Origin: an uncultured Chitinophagaceae bacterium
GTDB taxonomy: Bacteria; Bacteroidota; Bacteroidia; Chitinophagales; Chitinophagaceae
Reading direction: 5' to 3'
Length of the DNA stretch: 8,710 nucleotides
Assembly (NCBI GenBank): GCA_934502905.1
Contig: CAKSVK010000147.1
Coordinates: forward strand, 1-8,710
This document shows, piece by piece, positions 1 through 6,067 of the stretch (position 1 is the stretch's first letter; each line of letters begins with the position of its first letter). The position numbers were made by a program, and so were the translations under genes. The notes under the pieces are model-generated. The model made no database searches, was not told the origin of the DNA, and was given only the letters and a program-made list of their open reading frames with translations.

Positions 1-60
1 GCTCTGTCCATGTATAACAGACGCGAAAAATAATAACACTATGAATGTGATGCTCTTCAT
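1..60 (-). CDS. N-terminus of a probable secreted protein, cut by the window edge
   Basis: An ATG at 60 on the minus strand opens a frame that runs to base 1 without a stop, giving 20 residues: MKSITFIVLLFFASVIHGQS. This has the layout of a Sec signal peptide: a lysine near the start, a hydrophobic core at about residues 4-16, and a likely signal peptidase I site near HG/QS, an ending common in Bacteroidota exported proteins. There is no lipobox cysteine in the visible part, so a lipoprotein is not indicated. The mature protein lies outside the window and its function is unknown. The motif ATTG-GT-ATATAGTG lies directly upstream at 62-75. It is the last of the minus-strand AT-rich genes. The main doubt is its short length. 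Confidence 0.55.
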   Translation of the reverse strand, partial: MKSITFIVLLFFASVIHGQS

Positions 61-218
61 AATTGGTATATAGTGGTTCTGCATCTTGGCGCTCGGGCAG
101 ATTTCAATGCACAAACTTTCAGTCTTGCACCAAATTTAATAAAAAAGCATGAATGCTTAAGTTGCTGTGTCAGGCTTGCTTGCATCAATCCTTTTGTTGA
201 CTGCCGTACTTTCTTTTG
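61..218. other. Gene-free spacer with a weak hairpin
   Basis: No credible gene is seen on either strand; a plus-strand frame here has no protein-like character. The part near 85-105 is more GC-rich than the genes on either side. The spacer contains a possible minus-strand terminator (141-158) and, near 62-75, a motif that recurs upstream of the next minus-strand gene (714-725). Confidence 0.5.
141..158 (-). terminator. Possible weak rho-independent terminator
   Basis: Read on the minus strand, AAGCA and TGCTT form a 5-bp stem with a TTCA loop, and the second arm runs into a run of T residues. It lies about 60 bp past the stop of the membrane-protein gene ending at 219 and before the next minus-strand start at 60, the right place for a terminator. 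The stem is short, with only two G-C pairs, so the call is tentative. Confidence 0.3.
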
Positions 219-698
219 TTATTTGGCTGTCTTTATAAAAGTTCTTATTTTTTGTGAATAAACTAACAGTAAACTACTTATTAAGAATGGGAAGGTTTTA
301 GATACTATGTCGAAATAGCTATTCTTAAAATTAAAGTAATAAGATATTTGTCCTGGTTGAAATAATCTTCCACCAATATATACGACAATTGCGAGTAAGA
401 TTGCGGCTACTGCGTTTAACCAATGAAGATGTAATTTCCTACATACTAAAATTGATTGAATAAAAGATAAAATTAATCCTAACAACAATAACAAGGTAAC
501 TAGTGTCATATAATGATACATGTCAAGTATATAAAGCTTGTGTTCTATAGCAAAGTTTAAATTTACTTGGGGATATCTTTGATTTGCAAATGGTAAATAT
601 GTCAGATTAAATATTACCGGTAAGGCTTGAAACGCTATAAAATTTAATAAGGTCGAGATGCAATGAATAATTATAAATCGATGATTAAACTTTTTCAT
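219..698 (-). CDS. Small hypothetical membrane protein, four predicted helices
   Basis: I do not recognise a named family. From the ATG at 698 the protein has 159 residues and starts MKKFNHRF. Four hydrophobic stretches are visible: about 8-30, 62-86 (a run rich in leucine), 92-112 and 134-148. The loop between helices 1 and 2 is polar and contains LPFANQRYPQV and a tyrosine-rich stretch; the C-terminus is basic (SQKIRTFIKTAK), consistent with a cytoplasmic tail. The frame stays open up to a possible start at 806, giving 195 residues. I prefer 698 because the extra 36 residues are polar, come from a locally GC-richer spacer, and do not resemble a signal sequence. A six-codon ORF ends with TGA overlapping this ATG. 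The gene is AT-rich like its neighbours and probably inner-membrane. Confidence 0.6.
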   Translation of the reverse strand: MKKFNHRFIIIHCISTLLNFIAFQALPVIFNLTYLPFANQRYPQVNLNFAIEHKLYILDMYHYMTLVTLLLLLGLILSFIQSILVCRKLHLHWLNAVAAILLAIVVYIGGRLFQPGQISYYFNFKNSYFDIVSKTFPFLISSLLLVYSQKIRTFIKTAK

Positions 699-824
699 TT
701 TTGTACGATGTTCATTGATATAGTGCCAAACAGTTTTGAAACCTGACGTTTGGGGGTAAAGCCTGCAGGAATTTTCACGTTTGAACGTCATTCCTTTTGA
801 CGCCATCTTTGTTAGTTACTGTTT
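699..824. other. Spacer with small palindromes, upstream of the 219-698 gene
   Basis: This gap lies between two minus-strand genes and is GC-richer than either. It contains CCTGCAGG (762-769), the short palindrome ACGTT-TG-AACGT (777-788), and the motif ATTGATATAGTG (714-725) that nearly repeats one at 62-75. Its sequence could instead encode an N-terminal extension of the membrane protein from 806. Confidence 0.35.
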
Positions 825-1248
825 TTATTCATTTGTTACTTTCTTTCTGAACTCGTTGTATAGGCCCCAATCTTTATCTATCAGTATTTCAAAGTCAAAG
901 GTTCTTTGTTGTCCCGAACTTTTTATGAGATTAAGAACTTCTGTCGTACCTGTTTTGTCGTTTGTTGCGATATAAAAGTTTCTAATTCCTTTGTGAGTAT
1001 CACGGAAAACATAATAGTTTTTGATTTTGTTTTGTGTCAAGTTTGTTTTCGATTTCTTCTTTCATAGATAAAAGATTTAAATTTTCGTCATATTCTGCAC
1101 TAAACGCAAATGGCTTGTTTTCAAAAATGTATTTGTAAAAAACTGTGTCGAGTGTGCTGCCTTGTTTCTCAGAAAAGCTTTTGAATAATAAGGATTGTTT
1201 GTTTTTTTCTCGCCTGAAAATAAGGTTATAGATTTTTAATGACTCAGA
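825..1248 (-). pseudogene. Frame-disrupted soluble hypothetical gene
   Basis: Two overlapping minus-strand frames look like halves of one protein. The upstream frame (1248 to 1000, 82 codons then TGA) reads SESLKIYNLIFRREKNKQ..., then about residues 34-72 a segment with FYKYIFENKPFAFSAEYDEN. The downstream frame (TTG at 1040 to 825, 71 codons) carries KIKNYYVFRDTHKG and TFDFEILIDKDWGLYNEF. Moving from one to the other needs a single +1 shift in the A-rich stretch near 1023-1045. The joined product would be about 140 residues, soluble and charged, with no motif I recognise. The upstream half has no ATG, GTG or TTG at its beginning; its first ATG is at 1065. The simplest reading is a decayed gene with a 1-base lesion and a lost start, but a sequencing error or a separate 71-residue gene starting at TTG 1040 is possible. 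Confidence 0.5.
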
Positions 1249-1270
1249 TTAAACCATTTCTTCGTTCTCG

Positions 1271-1510
1271 TTATTTTTTTGCTGCTTTTTTGAGTCCTGA
1301 TATTTCACCTTCAAGCTTAATATTTTTTTCTTTTTCTACAGTTAATTGTTTCTTGATTTTTTTTTCTTCCTTTGCCATATTTTGCGCTAACTCTATTTCT
1401 ACTTCAATTTTTTTTAACTTTTGATTTTGAGCTTCTACAGGTTTTGCAAATAATTTCCAAGCATTTATTCGTTCGGTCTGCGCTAATATTTCTGCATTTG
1501 TTATAGCAGT
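1271..1510 (-). pseudogene. In-frame coiled-coil continuation after the TAA of the 1511-2137 gene
   Basis: The codon directly after the TAA at 1511-1513 begins 79 sense codons in the same frame, ending at TAA 1271-1273. The peptide starts TAITNAEILAQTERINAWKL and then becomes a Lys/Glu/Gln-rich segment from about residue 28 to 79 with spaced hydrophobics (KLKKIEVEIEL..., KNIKLEGEISGLKKAAKK), a likely coiled coil. It has no start codon of its own at its beginning; the first ATG is at 1378 and would leave only the last 35 residues. The composition and protein-like character suggest it is, or was, the cytoplasmic tail of the membrane protein, giving 287 sense codons around one internal stop. A nonsense mutation is the simplest explanation; readthrough or a sequence error cannot be excluded. 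Confidence 0.5.
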
Positions 1511-2137
1511 TTATGTATCAATTTTTTCAGCAGTGGTTGATGCTGCAGTAATGTCTTTTTTATATATTTTTTCCGTTTTAATCCAGCAAATTACCACAAT
1601 AGCAATTACACAAAGAAAAACAAGGTATCGGTTTTCTAAAATATGATAATTGAAAATGAGATATCCGGCAATACTAACTAAAAGATGTACAATATATTTC
1701 CTCCACTTAAATTTCCGAACTGCTACGGACTCATCACTTGATTTCTTGTGGATAATAAGATGAATGACATTGCATACCGTATACCAGAACCCAAAAGCAA
1801 ACCAATAATTAAGTTTTAAAAATTCGACTGAAACAAACATTTGCGACATAAAAAACAAACCAAAAATTTGAGGAAGATATTCCCAAAATTTGTTTTCGTC
1901 TTTGTCTATACTTTTTTCTCTATGATAACTAAACCAATCATGACTCGCTATCAACAAAGTAAATCCAAATAACAATAATTTAAATAGCGCCACGCTTTCC
2001 AAGAGTTTCAAAATTTCACGGAATGACAATGCGAATTGCATATCGCCAGAGGTAGGAAGAACAATTCTATAAAAGCTAACGCTTAGAATAGTTCCATACA
2101 TAGCCTGTATAAAAAGAGGCATTTCTGATTTTCGCAT
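1511..2137 (-). CDS. Hypothetical multi-pass membrane protein
   Basis: The product has 208 residues starting MRKSEMPLFIQ; no family is recognised. Five to six hydrophobic segments are visible: about 8-27 (weak), 45-65, 88-108, 111-130, 148-168 and 171-187. Charged loops lie between them, notably SYHREKSIDKDENKF near 69-83 and KKSSDESVAVRKFKWRK near 131-147. The polar tail (KTEKIYKKDITAASTTAEKIDT) runs into a TAA that is followed in frame by 79 more coding-like codons. ATG at 2137 is the first start of the frame; a second Met at residue 6 is possible. It is AT-rich and probably sits in the inner membrane. It heads the minus-strand group of accessory genes and no conserved catalytic motif is visible. 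Confidence 0.65.
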   Translation of the reverse strand: MRKSEMPLFIQAMYGTILSVSFYRIVLPTSGDMQFALSFREILKLLESVALFKLLLFGFTLLIASHDWFSYHREKSIDKDENKFWEYLPQIFGLFFMSQMFVSVEFLKLNYWFAFGFWYTVCNVIHLIIHKKSSDESVAVRKFKWRKYIVHLLVSIAGYLIFNYHILENRYLVFLCVIAIVVICWIKTEKIYKKDITAASTTAEKIDT

Positions 2138-2313
2138 ATCAAAGATTTAATTCTAATAATCTAAATGTCAAAAACTACAACATTATACATTATGCACTTA
2201 AAGCTTTTTTTGCTAAAATTTTAAAAATTAACAGTTTGGGCTTTGTAATATTTTCGTAAATAAGGTTTACATGTCAATAGAGTTGTACGCAACAGATTAA
2301 GTAGTGCGGATTT
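2138..2313. other. AT-rich spacer at the composition break
   Basis: I see no gene on either strand. The region is very AT-rich up to about 2280 and then shifts to the composition of the chromosomal half. It contains the near-palindrome GTTG-TACG-CAAC at 2282-2293. Continuing the integrase fragment's frame through here meets stops quickly and shows no recombinase sequence. Confidence 0.4.
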
Positions 2314-2808
2314 TTAGTACAGACGTTGAATAGGATTTCTTCTGTTCAACTTTGTACAAATGTTCAAACAAAGCTGTTCAGCCGTCATTACCTTGTTATC
2401 TGCTACCTCCTTCTTTGATTTTATTTGTCTGTTCTGTCGATGGGAACGTTGGCTTGGTAGCTCTTTTGCATTTTGTTTGGACTGAAAGTTCTCCTGGGAT
2501 ATTTCAGCATACATGCCTGTATCAGGATGGTCGGTTAGCAGCGATTGGACCAGGCGTGGTGAACGCACTTTTTGCTTCAGGTATTCTGAAACTGCAGTGA
2601 CGTCAACCGTTACGTTTCCCCCGCATGCAGCAGTCAGTACATTCAGGTAATCGGAGCTCAGGGGAAGGTACCAGCACTTATGTGTTTGGCTCCATCTTGC
2701 ATTCCGTAGCGATCTTATCGTGGTTTGCAATGCCGGGTCATGAGGAAATCGTATGCAGATACATTCCTTTCCACGGTGCATTATCGGTTGCAATGTTAGT
2801 TGTTTCAT
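2314..2808 (-). pseudogene. Truncated tyrosine-recombinase (integrase) N-terminal fragment
   Basis: The first ~70 residues from the ATG at 2808 (MKQLTLQPIMHRGKECICIR, then ARWSQTHKCWYLPLS at about 37-51) match the style of the N-terminal segment of Bacteroidota site-specific integrases of the XerC/D-like tyrosine recombinase family. That segment is normally followed by a SAM-like core-binding domain and a catalytic domain with the R-H-x-x-R and Tyr residues. Here the frame instead passes through a Lys/Gln/Ser-rich linker (about 100-135) and stops after 164 residues, against roughly 350-400 for an intact family member; no catalytic domain is present. A GTG at 2823 would add five residues. The truncation coincides with the switch to AT-rich DNA, so the rest was probably lost or replaced when foreign sequence was joined here. 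It should not have recombinase activity. Confidence 0.6.
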
Positions 2809-2823
2809 ATCAATAAGGGTCAC

Positions 2824-3128
2824 AGCTTCGCCTCCTCAGTCACAGGACCGGGGTTAATGCCGTATAGTAATTTAGAGATATTTTGTGAGAATGGGGGAAA
2901 GAAAAATGAAAGTTGTAAGTGGGAAGTAGAGAGTAGTAAGTAGGTCTTAAGTTGCAGGTGGTGCCTGCTTCTTGCAACCTGTGACCTGGATCCCCGGTAA
3001 GGTCGCAAGTCCCAGGTCTTAAAACATTTTCAAATCAGCACATTGCGCGTCCTGCTCCCTGCATCCTGAAACTTGCGTCTTCCCACTAACCACTTCCTAC
3101 TTTTCACTGACCACTTCCTACTAACCAC
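2824..3128. repeat. Gene-free intergenic region with degenerate word repeats
   Basis: No credible gene is found. From about 2910 the sequence is made of recurring short words. ACCACTTCCTACT occurs at 3089-3101 and 3110-3122, 21 bp apart, and a degenerate copy in the opposite orientation (AGTGGGAAGTAGAGAGTAG) lies near 2919-2937. GTTGCA and TGCAAC flank a short loop near 2951-2978, and AGGTCTTAA occurs twice, near 2943 and 3015. These could fold as long imperfect stems. The region may hold the 3' end of the mRNA from the 519-residue gene, but there is no clear terminator. Confidence 0.5.
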
Positions 3129-4688
3129 TCATCCATGCTTCTGGTTATTCGCAATCACCTTCAGGTATTTTTCCCGGATGATATCCTGCACCGGCACGTT
3201 TTTGATCTTACTTTCCAGCCAGGAGATGATATCCAGGTACATAAAAGAGCGGCTTTCCAGCGGGTTGTCCTTGTATTTTTCCAGCTTGGCCTTCAGGGCT
3301 ATGAAGGCTGTTTTTACCTGTTTCTTGTCCAGGTGGAAAGACTTGCGCAGGAAGCGGAATATTTCTTCCTCCACCACGCTCAGGTTCTGCATCTTGGCCA
3401 TAAAGCGGTACACGGATTTGATCAGGTATTCCAGCAGGTCGTAGTTGCCCAGCTCGTAATGAGCGATCAGGTGCAGCAGGCGTGAGTAACACTGCAGGTC
3501 GGTACGAAGGTCCACCCGCAGGTTGATGATCCTGTTCAGGTATTCGATTGCCTTTTCGTTGTTGCCGCTTCCGAAATACAGGCTCGCTATCTTATAATAG
3601 AATACCAGGATGCGGTGCCGGTCCATTTTCAACCGGAACTCATTTATTTTTCCTTCTATCTCCGGCACCAGCTTCAGTCCCTCTGTGAAATTGCCTTCCA
3701 GGAAATGCTGGTTTACCTTGGCGGTATACAGGTATATAAAGGTCTGTATCCGGTTGTTGTCGTTGCTGTTCACTTCTTTGGAGTGATAAAAGGCTTCCAG
3801 CTTTTTAATTGTGCAGTCAAACTTATCATAGTTCAGCAGCATAAAATGGGCGTTCAGGAGGTTGTGCATTCCCTTGAGGTACATCTGTGTATCCACGGTT
3901 TTCATCGCAGGTTCCCGTTCAAATGCGTCTACCCATTTCTGGCAGTAACGGTAATACATGAGCAGGTCCTGCAGGATAAAGCCGTACCAGCAATAACTTT
4001 GATAGAGGTAATGCTGCTCGTAAAACCCCTTATAGAGGTTACTGTTTTTGGGAAGGTTACTTTCGAAGAATGCTTTTACCGCGATCCTGTCTTTCTCGTC
4101 GCGGGCATGGCCCAGCCGGATATACCAGCTGTAAAGATGAAGCGCCAGGTTGGACAGCCGGTTCACCATAGATACCTGGTCATCCACCGATTCCACTTCC
4201 CTGGTAATTACTTCCGCCCGGTTTTCAATGCTTCTTGTGATGTACAGTGATTCTATTTTTTTCTCAAAAAGCAGCGCCTGCAGGCAATAGGTCAACTGGT
4301 GACTGTTCCTGGCTTCTTCCTTGATCCTGTCCAGCGTTTTGAGCGCCTGCAGGTACAGTCCCTTGTTGTAAAGAATGCGGGCATAATCCATCAGCTCATT
4401 CAGTTGCAACTGGATGGTATCGTCCTTTAAGATGCGGATGCTGGCCAGGATCTGCCGGTACAACGAAGCTTTCAGGTTGGACAACTGCTGTTTTTTGATA
4501 TCCTTGTTCCGGCGCAGCAATGCCTCCTCGTCGTAGTCGTCCAGCTTATCCAGCGCATCGAACAGTTGCACGGTCTTCATGTCGGTTCCGCTGGCATTCC
4601 GCTGCACAAAAAGCTTAAAATTCCGCTTTTCCGCTTTTTCCAGGGACTTGATGAGCTGAAAAAGTTCGTCTGTTGATCGTTTGGGCAT
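3129..4688 (-). CDS. Hypothetical helical, TPR-like protein (519 aa)
   Basis: The protein is soluble, with no signal peptide or membrane helix, and appears almost entirely alpha-helical. Its start, MPKRSTDELFQLIKSLEKAEKRNFKLF, is a charged helical segment of a type often seen in Bacteroidota hypothetical proteins. Tetratricopeptide-like helix pairs are suggested at about 97-129 (LMDYARILYNKGLYLQALKTLDRI) and 361-392 (VFYYKIASLYFGSGNNEKAIEYLNRI), with weaker ones at about 319-350 and 400-430. The middle (about 180-290) is rich in Tyr, Trp and Leu. No enzymatic motif is seen; TPR-like folds usually mediate protein contacts, but the partner here is unknown. ATG at 4688 is the only sensible start. 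It is divergent from leuA with 209 bp between, so the two could share control elements, though a functional link to leucine synthesis is not shown. Codon use is like the leu genes, so it is probably native. Confidence 0.8.
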   Translation of the reverse strand: MPKRSTDELFQLIKSLEKAEKRNFKLFVQRNASGTDMKTVQLFDALDKLDDYDEEALLRRNKDIKKQQLSNLKASLYRQILASIRILKDDTIQLQLNELMDYARILYNKGLYLQALKTLDRIKEEARNSHQLTYCLQALLFEKKIESLYITRSIENRAEVITREVESVDDQVSMVNRLSNLALHLYSWYIRLGHARDEKDRIAVKAFFESNLPKNSNLYKGFYEQHYLYQSYCWYGFILQDLLMYYRYCQKWVDAFEREPAMKTVDTQMYLKGMHNLLNAHFMLLNYDKFDCTIKKLEAFYHSKEVNSNDNNRIQTFIYLYTAKVNQHFLEGNFTEGLKLVPEIEGKINEFRLKMDRHRILVFYYKIASLYFGSGNNEKAIEYLNRIINLRVDLRTDLQCYSRLLHLIAHYELGNYDLLEYLIKSVYRFMAKMQNLSVVEEEIFRFLRKSFHLDKKQVKTAFIALKAKLEKYKDNPLESRSFMYLDIISWLESKIKNVPVQDIIREKYLKVIANNQKHG

Positions 4689-4747
4689 CGTAATGATATT
4701 TCTCTCAAACCCTTTCTGGAAGGGGCTTTTCCTTAAATTAAGTATTT

Positions 4748-4760
4748 TTACGCAGCGTAA
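4748..4760. repeat. 13-bp palindrome TTACGC-A-GCGTAA
   Basis: Two perfect 6-bp arms surround a central A. It lies 60 bp from the 519-aa gene start and 137 bp before leuA. Such short perfect palindromes in a divergent gap may be operators for a dimeric regulator, but there is no direct evidence of one. Confidence 0.5.
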
Positions 4761-4761
4761 T

Positions 4762-4791
4762 AACTCCTTTAAATTGGCTTTTGGAGGAGTT
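4762..4791. repeat. Inverted repeat AACTCCT / AGGAGTT
   Basis: Seven-base perfect arms at 4762-4768 and 4785-4791 are separated by 16 bases. It immediately follows the 13-bp palindrome. It could form an RNA hairpin if it is transcribed, or be part of a protein-binding site. The function is unknown. Confidence 0.4.
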
Positions 4792-4802
4792 TACTAACCG
4801 GT

Positions 4803-4827
4803 AAATTCGCTTACACGAAGCAAATTT
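4803..4827. repeat. Imperfect 25-bp inverted repeat upstream of leuA
   Basis: Arms at 4803-4812 (AAATTCGCTT) and 4818-4827 (AAGCAAATTT) are complementary at nine of ten positions around an ACACG loop. It ends 70 bp before the leuA ATG, so it may be an operator or a 5'-leader hairpin for the leu transcript. Confidence 0.45.
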
Positions 4828-4897
4828 CCGATTTTATAAGTATATTAAGAACGATTTCGTAACCAAACGCTGCCATTATTTCACTTAAAACTTAACT

Positions 4898-6067
4898 ATG
4901 GCTCCACAAAAGATTCATATTTTCGATACGACCCTGCGGGATGGCGAGCAGGTGCCCGGATGTAAGTTGAATACCAAAGAAAAGGTAGAGCTGGCGCTGG
5001 CGCTGGAAAACCTTGGCGTGGATATTATAGAAGCAGGCTTCCCGATATCAAGTCCCGGAGATTTTGAATCTGTACAGCAAATATCTGCCGTAATAAAAGA
5101 TGCAACCGTTTGCGGACTCACCCGCGCAGTTAAAAAAGACATTGAAGTAGCCGCTGCGGCGCTCAAAGGCGCTAAACGCCCCCGTATTCATACCGGTATA
5201 GGTGTTTCCGACCTGCATATCAAAACAAAATTCAATACCACCCGGGAAGATATCCTGGTGAGGGCGGCCGAAGCCGTAAAATTTGCGAGAAGTTTTGTGG
5301 ACGATGTGGAGTTTTACGGGGAAGATGCCGGAAGAGCGGACCTGGAGTTCCTGGCAAAAGTGGTAGAAACCGTCATAGCAGCGGGCGCTACAGTGGTAAA
5401 TATTCCGGATACCACCGGCTACTGCCTGCCGCATCAATATGGCGAAAAGATAGCTTACCTTATTAATAATGTGCCGAACGTGGATAAGGCGATCCTCTCC
5501 TGCCACTGCCACAATGACCTTGGGCTGGCTACTGCCAACTCCATCGCAGGTGTTATGAACGGGGCACGCCAGATAGAATGTACCATCAACGGACTGGGTG
5601 AAAGAGCAGGAAACACTTCCCTGGAAGAGGTGGTGATGGTGCTGAAGCAACACGAATCCTTAGGGTTATATACCAATATTAAGACTGAATTGCTGAATCC
5701 GATGAGCAGGCTGGTGTCCGACACTATGCGGATGCCGGTGCAGCCCAATAAGGCGATCGTAGGCAGCAATGCTTTTGCCCATTCTTCCGGTATTCACCAG
5801 GATGGGTTCTTAAAAAATGCCGAGAACTATGAAATTATCCGCCCTGAGCAGGTAGGTGCAGACGGATCCAAGATCGTATTGACTGCGAGAAGCGGCCGTT
5901 CCGCACTGGCACATCGTTTCCAGAAGCTGGGCTTTGATTTTAGCCGCGATGAAATTGATGTCCTGTACCAGGCTTTTTTACAGATGGCCGATATTAAGAA
6001 AGAAGTAAGTGATGAGGATCTGAAGCAATTGGCCGCTGACAATAATCCGGAAGTAGCACTTGCATAA
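4898..6067 (+). CDS. leuA: 2-isopropylmalate synthase, short form
   Basis: Catalyses the first committed step of leucine synthesis: acetyl-CoA plus 2-ketoisovalerate gives 2-isopropylmalate, in the cytoplasm. The DRE-TIM metallolyase barrel is clear: DTTLRDGEQ at 10-18 (metal ligand Asp10, catalytic Arg14), [10 protein letters not shown] at 98-107, the metal-binding H-C-H-N-D at 203-207, and GLGERAGN at 232-239 including the ligand Asn239. [11 protein letters not shown] at 293-303 is the linker-subdomain motif typical of isopropylmalate synthases. At 389 residues it lacks the C-terminal LeuA allosteric domain found in forms of about 510-525 residues, so classical leucine feedback through that domain is not expected. 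The sister enzymes citramalate and homocitrate synthase share the barrel; the leuCDB context favours leuA. The start [16 protein letters not shown] fits the family. It is the first gene of the leu cluster. Confidence 0.93.
   Translation: MAPQKIHIFDTTLRDGEQVPGCKLNTKEKVELALALENLGVDIIEAGFPISSPGDFESVQQISAVIKDATVCGLTRAVKKDIEVAAAALKGAKRPRIHTGIGVSDLHIKTKFNTTREDILVRAAEAVKFARSFVDDVEFYGEDAGRADLEFLAKVVETVIAAGATVVNIPDTTGYCLPHQYGEKIAYLINNVPNVDKAILSCHCHNDLGLATANSIAGVMNGARQIECTINGLGERAGNTSLEEVVMVLKQHESLGLYTNIKTELLNPMSRLVSDTMRMPVQPNKAIVGSNAFAHSSGIHQDGFLKNAENYEIIRPEQVGADGSKIVLTARSGRSALAHRFQKLGFDFSRDEIDVLYQAFLQMADIKKEVSDEDLKQLAADNNPEVALA

Larger units (their letters stand above)
4689..4897. promoter_or_regulatory. 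Divergent control region between the 519-aa gene and leuA
   Basis: Both genes must start transcription in or near this 209-bp gap. I find no confident match to the Bacteroidota promoter pattern (TTTG near -33, TAnnTTTG near -7) on either strand. Three inverted repeats lie here (4748-4760, 4762-4791, 4803-4827). No T-box, leucine-rich leader peptide or obvious attenuator is seen. The leuA start is preceded by A/T-rich sequence without a Shine-Dalgarno match, as is usual in this phylum. Confidence 0.45.

Noticed and set aside
1239..1424. A plus-strand Phe/Ser-rich frame.
   Set aside because: It is the reverse of the Lys/Glu-rich coiled-coil tail on the minus strand; polyF arises from AAA/GAA codons read backward.
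2195..2230. A/T-rich inverted words that might be a terminator after the integrase fragment.
   Set aside because: The arms are almost pure A/T with no stable stem, as expected in such AT-rich sequence.
2351..2360. TTTGTACAAA resembles the core of lambda-type att sites.
   Set aside because: It is a simple 10-bp palindrome, lies within the integrase fragment's own frame, and no lambda-like integrase or flanking arm sites are present.
2820..3008. A 62-residue minus-strand frame in the repeat region.
   Set aside because: It is built from the degenerate intergenic words, has no recognisable motif and no protein-like organisation.
3615..4250. A long plus-strand open frame opposite the 519-aa gene.
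   Set aside because: It is antisense to a convincing gene, has no recognisable protein character and no supporting start context.
4710..4724. CCCTT-TCTGG-AAGGG hairpin near the 519-aa gene start.
   Set aside because: A 5-bp stem with no U-run in a promoter-bearing gap; too weak to call a terminator or operator alone.
5048..5653. A 201-residue minus-strand open frame inside leuA.
   Set aside because: It overlaps the conserved catalytic domain of leuA on the other strand and reads as a shadow of its codons.
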